Shown piece by piece: positions 47,463 through 60,271 of a DNA stretch of 64,000 nt. The DNA is taken from NCBI RefSeq assembly GCF_002865645.1, contig NW_020194684.1, positions 5,371,952 to 5,435,951 on the forward strand. The letters are read 5' to 3'. Positions within the stretch are counted from its first letter, which is position 1; every line of letters starts with the position of its first letter. This stretch comes from Hyaloscypha bicolor E. Its lineage: Eukaryota; Ascomycota; Leotiomycetes; Helotiales; Hyaloscyphaceae. The position numbers and the translations under genes are program-made. The notes beneath the pieces are model-generated. The model worked only from the letters and a program-made list of their open reading frames with translations, ran no database searches and was not told the origin of the DNA.

Positions 47463-50400
47463 GGTGATCTCTTAGATGTTTCCCTTGCGATGCTGTACCT
47501 CTCTCCGTCCAGTCGACCTTCCCCAAAGTCGCTCCGTCCCCAAAGAATTTACAAAGTTTGTGAATCGAACGGACTGGATTAAAGGTCGTACTGGTGAATG
47601 GATGAAGCAAAGGACACTTGAGTCTTGGTGAAAGATCCGGGCCTGCGGACAAGGGAACGAAAGTGAGGTGGATGAATGCCGCTGGCCGATGTTGAATGAA
47701 TGAATGCTATCGACTACGACGAGTGCACAGCGCTGGTAAGGAGGCTCGTATGCACGAAGAGGTGGGGGGAGATAGTCTATATCTCTGGGCACCAGGACAC
47801 AGGTCACTGGGCAGGAGGGCGTGATCCGCTTTGGCTCTTGTATCAAGCCTGGTCCTGCGGCTCGAACTCGGCTGAGGATGATGGTATGTTTTCGAAGGAA
47901 CAGACCATGAACTAGTAATCTGATCTACGTTGACAGTTGACATCCGAGCGACGGAAACTTGTTCAGGGAGGAAGAGCAGGGCAGTGTTAGATGAATTGGG
48001 ACTGCCGGCTATGGGTTACTATGGCACATGTGGAGCGGTTGGGCCAGGCTCCTGGCGGTCTCGTCCGATCCGGTCTTATCTGATATAGCTTAAAGATGAT
48101 CCAGGAATAGGCTTGTGTGAGATCTTCGAGTTGAGACGTCTTGGGATGGTTTTGACGTTACAAAAAGGTCCTGCTGCGGGTGAGGAGGATCTCCAGGATG
48201 ATGCGGGACCCAAGTAGTTTAAGGACGACAGGGCAGTGGAGACAGAAGTGACTGGGGGGTGGGAAGGCGAGGCTGGCCGTCCCGCTTTTGACCGCCAAAT
48301 GCTGGTCAGTGGTGGTTCCATGCTGGACAATGGACATGCAACTCAGATGCCGCCAGAGGGACGAGGTGGCAGAAAGACGGGTCACAGCTCCAGAACGGGC
48401 ATAAGCAGGCCAGGGCAATTCCCTCAGAGATCCAATCGATCTTGCCATGAAGTGACATTAGCCTATCAGATGCAGCGCGCGTGGTGAGGTTGAAGTGGGC
48501 GGCCGTGGTGGTTGGCGGCACCAAGACAGGTGAAGCCTGCAGCGGGGTGCGATTGGCAGCGATTGGCAGCGATTGGAATGGTGGCGGCGCGTACAGACTC
48601 CGGACTGCAGTCGGCGGCGACAGGGGGCAGCGACGCTTGTGCGGAGCCGAGTCTGCAGAACAGAACAGCCACGGGCCCGGGGTCTGGGCAGCCACGGCTG
48701 CTGATTGATTGAATCAACTCAATTCAATTCAAGTCGCTTCGCTTCAATTCGAATACTGAGTACTCTCAGTGCAGTGCCAGCACGGTCGCTTAATCGGCCC
48801 CTTGCATTGTGTTGCGTCGCATTGCGTTCCGTTGCGTCTTTGAGCGCCACTACGGACAGCCATCCTCATCACCCACCTGCTTCCTACACGATCGCCGCCT
48901 CTTGCAAACTGCATCAGTTCCATCTGGCAAGATTGCAGTCTCACGTCCATGCCATGCCTCGCACGCATTGATCGAATATTCCATCTAATCCGATTAGATG
49001 CAAGGGGCCGCTGCCAGCGCTGCCATCTGATAAAAAGGCGAGGGGGTTGAGACGCGGTCCAAGACACTGGACAGTTTGATCTCGACACTCCCAAACCACG
49101 ATTGTCGGAGAAGATGAGATAATTCTATGCGCCCATTGCCCCCCCGGCAACCGAACACCCGCTTACCAGATCCTTCCTGATGGCGGCCGTTTCCTCTCGT
49201 CTTTTGCTTCAGAACACTGCCACGGGCCACGGCAATGCGACCGTTGTTTTCGATGCTGGGAATCAAAACGTCAAACCGGCCACGACCAGATGGCGTGTAG
49301 GAGCCTGCCATCAGATGATTCAGGTTCAGCACGACCACAGAGCCCAAGTCTTGCACCGCCAGTGCCGCGATTAGAAAGAGGAGACTCGAGCCGTGTGTGC
49401 AGAGGGCATATTCTCTCATCTCAACCTTCACTGCGTGCTGCGTGCCGCACAATGTGACGGTGAAGTGCGGGCAACACTGAGCTTTTGAACGGATGCGCAA
49501 CTTCCGTCATCAACCTGCCAACCCGCCAACTTGCCCACTTGCCACAATCACTTATCACAGCATCGATGGCTGATTGTGACGATGTGACATCTGTGCAGCG
49601 GTCACGATCGTTCACGGCTACGTTTTTCAAAGTGCGGAGTTGAGCAATCTATTTTCGGGGACTCTGTCAGCCTTGAGCGGCTGCCTGAAGCTCCTCATTG
49701 GCGCACGACAAATAGATGTCGACATGTGCAGGAAGCCTCGAGCCCGGGCACCCTGCAGGCGCCGAGCACGGACGACAATGCATAATTCAACCATTGGCAC
49801 GATTTGTCACGAGTACTTCTCTTTCCAACCGGCTGGCAGTCTTCAACAGAGATATTTTGGGGTCACGCCTAATATATCCTCGCTCTCGGGTTGACCCAAT
49901 TGACAGGTAGCTGCTGCCACCTCTCTTGAAGAATACCACCTTATGCACAAGGAAGCCCATGTGCAGTGCAGTGGATTCCATGCTCCTTAATTCGGCCATC
50001 ACTCGCTCTTCTGTCCGTATCGTGGAATCCCCACCATCTGCACATGGAAGCCCATGTGGCATCCAAGGGATTCAATCTTCAACCCGCCCAGCACTCGCTC
50101 TCTCTGCACATGGAAGCCCATGCAGGATCCAGTGAATCAATCCTCTTCAACTCTATCAGCACTCGCTCTCCTGTCCGGTCATCTGCTCCATCAAAATCTT
50201 ATCTTATCGATCTTGAAGCCTGGGCGCTTCGCGACGCAGGTCTCACTTCAGCAAGCGCTCGAGAAATAAATTGGATGGCTCTTCTGAAAGGACTCCCCCA
50301 GATAAACGAGCTTCCAGGATTCCTGGCGGCTCATGAGGGATGCATCGAGGCCACGGATCGGTCCTCGAAGTTGGTGTCTCTGGCCCAAGATCTTGGGACC

Positions 50401-50720
50401 GTTGACGGCCCTTCTGCAAGGCACACCAGCACTTCTGGAACGCTGCCAGGGCTGACAGCCGGTGATCAGGGGGCAGCTCCTTCACGTGATGTTATCTTCA
50501 AGCCGTCAACGTGGGACCAAATTCCTTTCGGCGTAGTGCGTGCATTAATATCTGGATGTTACTGCACTCCTGCAAGACAATATATACTCGAGGACCGAAC
50601 CCGAAAAACTTGCGCAAGTCGCCACAGCTTGTGGCTCACTAACGATAATCCAACGAAAATCTATACAACTTTTCAACAACCATCTACCGAGCCGCTCAAA
50701 CCAGTTCAATGCCAACACCT
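47463..50720. other. Long gene-free interval with degenerate repeats
   Basis: 3.26 kb upstream of the membrane-protein gene and downstream of the RhoGEF gene. It holds a short GCGATTGGCA triplication (about 48549-48577), an AATTC-rich run near 48716-48752, and a modular repeat at 49940-50180. The plus-strand frame 49966-50829 (287 codons) overlaps the RhoGEF 3' end antisense; its 50200-50600 part is protein-like but unrecognised, and I do not call it a gene. Confidence 0.4.
49940..50175 (+). repeat. Three-copy modular repeat (GGAAGCCCATG / CACTCGCTCT)
   Basis: The core GGAAGCCCATG occurs at about 49941, 50046 and 50112. Each copy is followed 45-55 bp later by CACTCGCTCT and, in two copies, CCTGTCCG or TCTGTCCG. 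The spacing between cores is 105 and 66 bp, so whole modules were duplicated and then trimmed. Confidence 0.7.
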
Positions 50721-53700
50721 TCAACGAAAAAGATTTCGGAGCCCTTCAGCGACCACGTTCCTGCTCATCCCCATTCCTTTTGACTTCTTCCACTGCTTCT
50801 GTGATGCTGGGGCGGCCTGCGAAGACTGAACTTGCGGAATATTTTCCTTTTCTTCAGTCCCCAGATCTGTCACTGTCGAGAGTGGAGTTACCCGACATTG
50901 GTTCACACTGTTTGCACTCGAAGTTCGCAGCGGAGGAGTGATCATTCGCTGCCCGTCAGGGCCCCAGCTGGTCTTGACTTTCAAGGTTGCCAGCCGCCTT
51001 AACTTGCTTGTGGGACTGCCGTTTGCTCCAGAACTCAAGGCACGTGGCGTCTCAAAGGAGTCTCTCTGTTGAATATTCTCCTTCTCGTCCTGTATGACTG
51101 ACAATCGAGATCTCGTCGGGTCGTCAAGGTCCTTGCATTGACTTGGTTCGCTAGAATTGTTTTCAGTGCGGACCGGAGTGGCTTTTGGTAAGTCGGTCTC
51201 GCTGGACTCATCGTCTTCTGCTGTTTTGTGCAGGCTAGCCATACTGCCTGATCGTTTTGTGAAATTGCTAGCAATACTCGCGACACTAAGCTTCCGCATC
51301 ATAGAGCTGGCCGATGCGCGAACGAGGTGCTCACTCCGAGCTCGACCTGTCATGCCAGGGTAGGGCAGGATTTCCCTTGTCCACACGTCTGCTAGAAGTG
51401 CTTCGAGTCGGATGCGATCAGCACGTGACGGAGCGAGGACCGGGATGCGGTTGGTCGTGAGAAGAGACTGAGATCTGTTGATTGAAGCGGATGATGCCGA
51501 TTCCTTGAATGCATTTGTGTTTTTGATGATGACTTGGCAGAGACCTGACATTGGTCCTACTGTAGTTGCTCTGTGGATCGATATTCTTCTGGCGACAGTG
51601 CCTGTTAAACGTTAGTTGTCGATGTCCAAGTTTTGGGCCTCCCATATTCTAAATGCAGAAGGTAGATTTTGGAGCAACTTACCAGGCTTTCCAAAAACGG
51701 TACCCATTGGCTTGATTGCCAATGATAGAGATGTGTATAAAGCTTGCTCTCCCGCGTCAAGACTCTGTCTAGAAGAATGATCTGCTAGACGGCTTCGCCA
51801 CTCAAGCTCCTCTTTCGGTGAGCAAGCGCTCATTGTGACCTCGAACAATTGGTGATCACACTCGAATACCAACTTCCAAGAGAATGGCGCCGTATGACAT
51901 TGCAGCCCTACATTCAAGTCAAATTTCAACATCACAATGAGTGAAGCCAATACGAAAGTCGCTCGGAAGAGAAACACATTCAAAAAGCTGTCCTGAAATG
52001 AAAGGGACGTACCTCTGCCATTGTCAACCTCCTCGACACTAACCTCACACAATCCAATGCAAGCTTGAATTGTATATATCTGCTCGGTCTTGGCGGTTGA
52101 TGCAAGAATGAGAAAGTCGCGGTACAGGAGGCATATCAGATACTGGCCATCTACGCCGTCTCGAGTCTGCCATGAGACATGGAGGACACCACAAAGATGG
52201 ATATGGCCGAGTGCCCGTACGGAACTCTTCGAGCGAGCTTCAGGCTGCATGCTAGTCAGAACGCTGATGGGGTGGGATAACTTTTAGCTGATTTACGTAC
52301 CATGTTAGGGAAACCCAAGCGGTCTTGCAAGAGCCAAGATTTCTCGATTGTAGCCTTCATACGCGGGTCGTCCGTTGCACGATTAATCTCATTTGTTGCT
52401 TCTCGGAGTCTGATGAGAACATTTTCGATTTCCGTATGAGAATCAGGACAGTCACAGACTGGAGTTTGTCTCAAGAGCTCTGCGAACAGAAGAGGATATC
52501 TGCACACTCTTTGAATTGGCTGTCTGAGGTCAGCGAGGGTAGTCCAATCTGAGAGAAGTTACACTTGCCTTGACCAACAAATCGCCAATTGTAAGGGCCT
52601 TCTTTGACTTGTCATGTTGGCTGTTGATAGAAGCCAGTGACGATGCCAGTGCTTCAAGTCCTTTCTGATACATTTCCCATTGAGGCATGGTTCGATAGGT
52701 GGAAGCTACGTCTTTGATCATGAGTTCGTATTTGGCACCGTATTCTTCGTAAACAAAGAAAAGATTCATCTACACCGGATTTCATAAGGTCATGCACCAA
52801 TATTGTGTTGGTGCGCATGAAGTCATACCTTTTTGCCAAAGACCCTTGCAACTTCGGCGGCCACCTTGGGCTCTGCAGTCATTCCGGGAATCTTCTGAAG
52901 CCAAGTACCACTCTTGTGTTCAGGGACTGCGTCAAGGCTTCGCCATCTGTGGTGACCGTTTGGTGACCCAGGCAATGTTGACTCGGCAGAAATTGGCTGC
53001 GTGTATTCAGAGTGGGGTACAACACGGTGGAGGTCCCCAAGCAGCTCTTCGTGAAGCTCAACAATTTCATTGAGATTGCGGTTGATCGAAGCTCGAAGGT
53101 TCAATGAAAGAGTGGGAATGGATGCCATGAGGGTCACATAAACCTGGCAAAGGTCAGGAATGTCGAGAGAGAGAGTATAGATTTTCTTACATTCATGAGA
53201 AACCTGACATCAGCTAAGTAGCTTTCCTCTGTGCTGATGATCTCTTCGAGCACTCTACGGCGTTGTAACAGTCGATTGGTGACTGCTTGATCAATGACAA
53301 TGCCTCGGGCAATGTATGAACTGTCCTCCGAGAGACGTCCAACGTTCGAGGCCTTGCTGCTACGATCTGTTCTTTGCTGCCGAGAAGAGACGCCGGTTCT
53401 CCTAGAACGTGGGGCAACACTGAAGCTGGCAAGACTAATGCTTGCGCTCTTCACAGCTGTGACAAAGCCAAACGAAGATCCGGAGGAAGATTTTTTGTGA
53501 GCAGATCTTTTCTGGGTGCCTGAAGGGTCAAACAGCTCAGGGTCAAGCATTGTGCCGCCCATATCACAGCTCACGGTCTTCCGCCTCTGTGTTCCTCGCC
53601 TTTGTAGGTTTCTCATCCACTTGTTGAATGGCCGTTCTCCTTCCAATGGCAAAGATCGGTTGACGAAAGCCTCGTCCAAGGAGAATCGTTCCCGATTTGG

Positions 53701-53994
53701 GGTACCAACATCTTGCGAGTCCTCCGCATTGAATGACAACCCTAAAGCTGTTATGTTATCCAAAGTATTCCATCCTTCATACTTGTCGCTGCTCGTGGAT
53801 GCTTTCTCGTTTGTATTAAGGTCGACATCGTCAAAGTCTTCCTTCGCTGGGTCGGTTGGGTCCCTTTGACTTGATGGAGGAGGAATCGGGGTCCCCCAGC
53901 TTGTCTTTCGGGGAATGTGCAGGGAGTTTCGATGCGAACAAGTAGGGGTTGAAGTTCCAAAATCACGGTGAGGGGTGGTATCGGACAGAGCCAT
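50721..53994 (-). CDS. Dbl-family Rho guanine nucleotide exchange factor (DH-PH)
   Basis: Seven exons (53191-53994, 52829-53143, 52569-52769, 52301-52519, 52013-52244, 51683-51907, 50721-51601) give 958 residues. I start at MALSDTTPHRDFG; an ATG 38 codons upstream precedes a hydrophobic, leader-like stretch. Residues 1-240 are disordered. The DH domain spans about 245-485: RRRVLEEIISTEESYLADVRFLMN, then LLVKPIQRVCRYPLLFAELL, the diagnostic helix. A PH-type region follows (about 520-665: GVLHVSWQTRDG, YLICLLYRDFLILAS, APFSWKLVFECDHQLFEVT). The tail is Ser/basic-rich. It would load GTP onto a Rho-family GTPase in polarity or wall integrity; which one is not determined. The third intron uses a GC donor (GCAAGT). 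Confidence 0.92.
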
Positions 53995-54699
53995 GATGTG
54001 GAAGCAAGCAACCAAAAGAAAATGTGATACAAAGTGATCCAAACGTCCAAGATGTCTCGGCTCTTCAAATGAGCGAGACTGATTACAGCATCGAATAATG
54101 CTAAGCAATGGAAGAATGGGATTGTAGAGACCAAGATTGGGAGATTCAAAAAGAAAGGAAGCTTGAGAAGGAAGCGACTAAGTCATAATAAGTGCTAACG
54201 AGGAGGAAGGAACGGTGCAAGGTGCTGAAGCCATCCAAGAATGGAAGGTGCTCTTTCTGGGTGGCCTAAGAGAATGGAATTTCATATTGATAACCATTTA
54301 TTCTATATCTCTAATCAGTCAAGCTGAACTCACACGGAGTTCAGGAATGTCCAGAGCTCATGCATGGCTCCAAAAATGAGAGGTAGTTAGGAGTACGCTC
54401 CCGCCAAATCATTTTAGGAAACAGAAGCGTAACAGTCTTAAACAAATGAGCAACGAGAAAATGAGGCAGGTATCCTGAAAAGCTGAAATCAAAGTGAATG
54501 GAGTACGAAATTGTTGTGCAAGAGTGGAAAGCCATCTGGTGCATTGATGTACCGGTACGGTGGTAGGTGTTGTTTTATGGTCACGTGAATCTATAGTAGT
54601 CATCAACCCCGCAACGCGTCCTCCCGCAGCCTGCAGATACAAGGCTGCGAACACAACTGGAAATCGTCGCAGACCTCTTCAGATCTTGTGCCTCAAGAC
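53995..54699. other. Divergent promoter, RhoGEF and Nas2-like genes
   Basis: 705 bp between divergent starts. No gene and no recognisable repeat. Confidence 0.4.
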
Positions 54700-55578
54700 A
54701 TGGGATTACCGCAAAGAATGGAGAATCTACACGCACCTACGGTTCCGTCAGGACCGACTTCAGGGCCTGTGGTCACGAATGGAATGCAGACAAGTGGTTT
54801 GACCTTTCCACAGCTTCAAGCCAAGAAGGACAATATCGAAGCCGAGCTCAGAGCTTTGGGCAGTGTGCTGGAATCGGTAGGGAGCACATCTGCGAGAGAT
54901 ATCTAAGTACTTATCGTAAGCAGCATGGCGTCGATATGAATACAAGACTCATCACCCCGGATGGATTCCCTCGAGCAGACCTCGATGTCGCGCAGAGTAT
55001 GTGGCCCTGGATCTTGTATTCCAGATCTGCTGCTAACAAAGGTCCAGTTCGAACAACGAGGTCCCGGATCATATACCTAAGAAATGACCACAAAGCCCTC
55101 ATGACCGTTATCGAAAAACACCTTCACGAACATTTTGCGAGGTTGGCAAAGGAGGGAGCGCAGGACGAGCCCATCGCAACCGGCGGCCCAGCAAGTACCG
55201 ACATAGCATCATCGTCATCACAAGCTCCTCAACCCTCAGGACCCCCGTTTGCGAAGGTTAACAGCGTGGTAACAGGAAGTCCTGCCGAATCTGCTGGCTT
55301 GAAGGCTGGAGATGAGATCCGGAATTTTGGATATGTTAATCACACAAATCACGATGGTCTGAAGAGGGTGGGAGAGTGTGTGCAGGGTAATGAAGGGGTA
55401 AGCACATTGCCTTTTCGAGAATAGGTCAAATACTGATGCCTTGTAGCGGAACGTTCTTGTGAAGGTTTCTCGACCTACGAGTGGTGGTCAACGGAGACAG
55501 GAGTTACAACTGACTCTTACGCCACGTCGAGATTGGGGTGGCAGGGGTCTCCTTGGTTGCCATATTCTGCCACTTTGA
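54700..55578 (+). CDS. NAS2: 26S proteasome assembly chaperone Nas2/PSMD9
   Basis: Exons 54700-54876, 54924-54996, 55048-55397 and 55447-55578 make 243 residues. I start at MGLPQRMENLH; the Met six residues on is the alternative. The N-terminal helical hairpin (FPQLQAKKDNIEAELRALGSVLES, then HGVDMNTRLITPDGFPRADLD) is the Rpt5-binding part of the family. IRTTRSRIIYLRNDHKALM follows the second intron. A PDZ domain fills about 150-235: PFAKVNSVVTGSPAESAGLKAGDEI, NHDGLKRVGECVQ and NVLVKVSRP, ending LLGCHILPL. Nas2 binds Rpt5 during regulatory-particle base assembly in the cytosol or nucleus. Confidence 0.94.
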
Positions 55579-56384
55579 AGGATCGATGAGTTGTGGCATT
55601 GATAGCGCCTTGTGAGATCTTTGGGTATTTCTAGAGCGATGGTGTGTTGCATGGAAGGCGTTCGGGTCCAAGAAAATGCTCTGGTTGAGCAATAGATACA
55701 GGTAGAGGGAACAATAAGCCCGCATTCTGCCAATATTTTTGATGGTCCCAAACAGTGAACAGGCCTCATGGTGGACAGAAACAGCGGAACTGATTGTCCC
55801 AAGTCAAGTTGGAATATTTTAGATACTTGTCCACAAATGTGTCCTTGAGCTCAAGCACTTTTAAAGTTTACTGCTTCGAATTTTGGGAACTATCAATTTC
55901 TAAATTGCTTAGTCCCTCCTTCCCAAAGAACTGCGAAATGTCCAACGTAGGCTTGGAAAATTGAAAGTGAGTTTCGCTTTTTCTGTCTACTCGCAATGCG
56001 AGACAGGCTTTGGAATCTATGAGTCAGGCTTGATGTAAACGTGAATCCTTTGAATACAACTGGAGTCGAATCCACTGCTCGACCGGTGGCGAGATTGGGC
56101 TGGCGATCGGTCACGTGCTCTCTTTCGGGTTAGCGAAATTTTAGCTTCTTACCGCCTTCCATCAAAACATCCGCCGCAGCTTCTGGAGAAATCATACTCC
56201 TCCACGTCTACAAACGAAACACCGCGATAAAGGTACGGCACTCCTACGCCAACCCATCCTGATCCTCATCGACATATCGGCGACGTCGTCTGTTCCTTTT
56301 ACTTTTGCTAACAAGCTTTATCGCAGCCTTGATTCGACTCGGCTCTGTTTACCTCACCATCAACTTCCGATTACAATAAACAAC
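55579..56384. other. Intergenic, Ran promoter
   Basis: 806 bp upstream of the Ran start. The last 250 bp are C/T-rich leader. A short minus frame (55893-56114) has no support. Confidence 0.45.
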
Positions 56385-57307
<923 letters not shown>

Positions 57308-60271
57308 ATCCGCACGAGCGTCATTTCGAGGTTTCGGCGACCACTTGTTAGGAGCATTTTAGATCGTTCTTTTTTCCGGCGATATTTGCATTGTGTCAGT
57401 TGGTCTCACGGATAGAGGAAGATGGACAGCGACTCCCTCTTTTCGTCACGGCATGGATAAATCTCATGCGAGCAGCGAGCTTGTGAGAGGGTGGATTGGG
57501 ATTATTACGAGCGATGAATACAGATCTCGTGGCGGCAAGAATTTCACAACCGTGCTGCCATCTCCAGCCTCATGTAGCTAGACTAAGAAAAAAGCCATTA
57601 GTTCCTTTAATTGGCCATCGGCCTTCAGCAACATCAAGGATGCCGAACGGTGAATTACCGTCAAAGACGAACAACCTAACAAGCGAGTGCAGCTGTTTAG
57701 AAGCCTATCCCGTCCCCCTAAGCTGTGGTCAAATATTCAACCCGAAGTCGGTCTTCCCTGTACGATTAATATCCCCAAGACAGCTAAATTCTGAGACTCA
57801 AACATATCCCTTGTTTCTCGGAGGCAATTCTCCCTCTGTGAGCCTTGGTAGCAAGTGTTAGCCGAATAGACTCCTCGCTCATCAATATCACATTGCAGGC
57901 TACCGGTGAAGCAACGTTGCCGCTTGATTAAAGAGGTGTAATTGTTCCAATCAGAGCATTTCCCCCTTGTATATCTTCTATCTTGCAGGATCGTTGTTTG
58001 CTAAAAAAAACTTTCCCTTGACCGCGGTTTCCTGATGCATAACGACGGGACTCTGCACATATGAGATGCGAAGAGGATCGGTTTCTTTAACTCCAGCTGA
58101 TCTCACATTGCCGCAACATCGGCTTCTGTATGATGGTTCCTAACGTGACACCCATGCTTGATAACATACTGAGGGGAAATACTAGCCTCATAACGGCATG
58201 GTGGAGAAGTATACCGCCCCCTCAACGTTTTGACCTTCCAAGTGTTCCCAGGTCCAGCCATTCTGCAGGTGAGGTCATTATTTATGAATGGCTCGTTGAC
58301 ATCAGATTCTTATCATTTTTCTTGCTCCTCGATACAACTGGTCTAAGATGGGGGTTTTTACATCGTCCTTACACACCTTGATCCATTTGTCATATAATCT
58401 GCAAGTGCAGGCAGGTAGAGCAGAATCTTTGCCATGGCTGCTGCTAATTATGCCGCTAGCCTTTATACGCCTGTTTATGAATAGATAACTTTGATCGATG
58501 GCACTTCATAACTCCCGTGCAACAAATTATCAAGAGCTCCGGCACCCTTGAGCTATAAAGTGGAAAGTCTCCATGGCACACGAATGTGCCGAGGAATCAG
58601 AGCTAACTAATTTTAGTGACTGGAGTATTTGTGAGCAGCTCCTTTGCGGGAACACAAGGTAGACATCCTGTAATCAACGCCACGACTTTGGATATGACGG
58701 AATTGGCAGTTGTTGCAGCCTGACATGTGCTCCATCGGTTCAAAGTGCTCTTGGCGTAAATCTCAATTATGCCGAGTCCGACAATAACGTTTATTGTAAG
58801 TAGTATCCCCTTCTCCCACGAAGTCTCACAATGTTTCATACACAAAGTCTCGACCCCACTCAAGCAAGAGCATTTTCTGACTTCCCTCCCACGGAGATGC
58901 ATTCCAACAGACTGGAGATTTTGTGTTCCCCAATTTTTTTAGAAGATCTCGAAATGCCTTTGAACCACAGCGTCAGAGTGCATCTTTACTACGGTGACGC
59001 AGATTACATTTGCAATAGGTATGCAACCCTTTCAGATACCGTGCGGATAGTACAGCACCAATGGTGTATAATTCCTTTATACTGACATTACCGAAGGTTT
59101 GGAGATCAAGCGGTCTCACTTGTAGTCAACTATACGCATACGGAGGACTTTGCAGCTGCTGGATGCTAGCAATTCGTCGTTAGCGGCACGGAGTATGGCG
59201 AGGTCCGCAAGTTTGGAAACTTTTCTTTCCTCGAATCTATGAGGTAGGTCTTGCCACTGGTTCTTTCTGGAAATTAAATACCAGGATTGATCACTGACCA
59301 CACGAATAGGTAGGGCACGCAACCCTATTATCAATCAGAAATCAGATGTTCAGGAGAGTTCTATTATGATTAGACGTTGCAGATGGAGACTTGAGAGTGT
59401 CCTCAAATTACTCAAGCTCAGGGCAGGCAAATGCAACTCACACTGAGCTATTTGTTGCCTTACCATCAACAATGAGTCCTTCAGTTTCCAGCTCTACTCT
59501 TGCTATTACGAGTGCGCCAGCCCAGTTTGGTGAAAACATTGGTTCGCTGCGTCGCATGTGTAGAAGGGAAAGGTTACAAAAGCCCAAGTTTCCGGGGTCC
59601 TTAATGCTGAAAGATAGATTGGACACGAGGCATGCCAATTTCTAGACCAGCACAAAGGACAAAGATCTTAATACTAGGTTAGGATAAGCAAAGATATAGA
59701 TATGTTCCCTTTGAAGGATTCACAATTAAATGGCACCAGTTCTTCATAGCAGCCTGAAATATTGAACCCCTGAACTTTCTCATGTATCGTTTATAAAATA
59801 GAACAACTTTTTGCCTCCAAAAGATTGGGTGATTCTAGAATCCTCAAAAGATGTTGCTTGAACTCTCGGCCAAACTAAACCACTAAGTGATGATTTTTAA
59901 CCCAGTTTGAGACCACAAAAATGCTACTTCAAGGTCAAAAAACATTTAATTTTGGCAAGTCTGGAACTCCCCAGATTTTCAATAATCAAAGGTTTAAATT
60001 TTGATTTCAAGATATGTGTTGCTGTGTCGATGGTTTGCGGAATAAATATTATATTCGCGCTGGATCTGGAAAAGCGTGGCGCCAGGGAAACTCGAAGCGA
60101 ATCGCGGTCACGTCAACGCGGTTTGATCGAAGATCGCCCGCGAAGCCCATTTCCATATCACAACATTCTTTGGGATTGCACACTCCGAAACAGATTCGAA
60201 TTACCTTGAGATATCATTCCCTACTGAAACACTTCATTCAAAGCATTGGAATACTATGAATATCCTCTACA
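57308..60271. other. A+T-leaning gene-free interval
   Basis: 3.0 kb between the Ran stop and the homeobox start. Frames on both strands are below 125 codons, overlapping and without family features. No inverted or tandem repeat is evident by eye. The last about 250 bp are probably the homeobox leader. Confidence 0.4.

Noticed and set aside
48994..49500. 168-codon minus-strand frame
   Set aside because: Overlaps several other open frames in GC-rich sequence; nothing protein-like beyond length.
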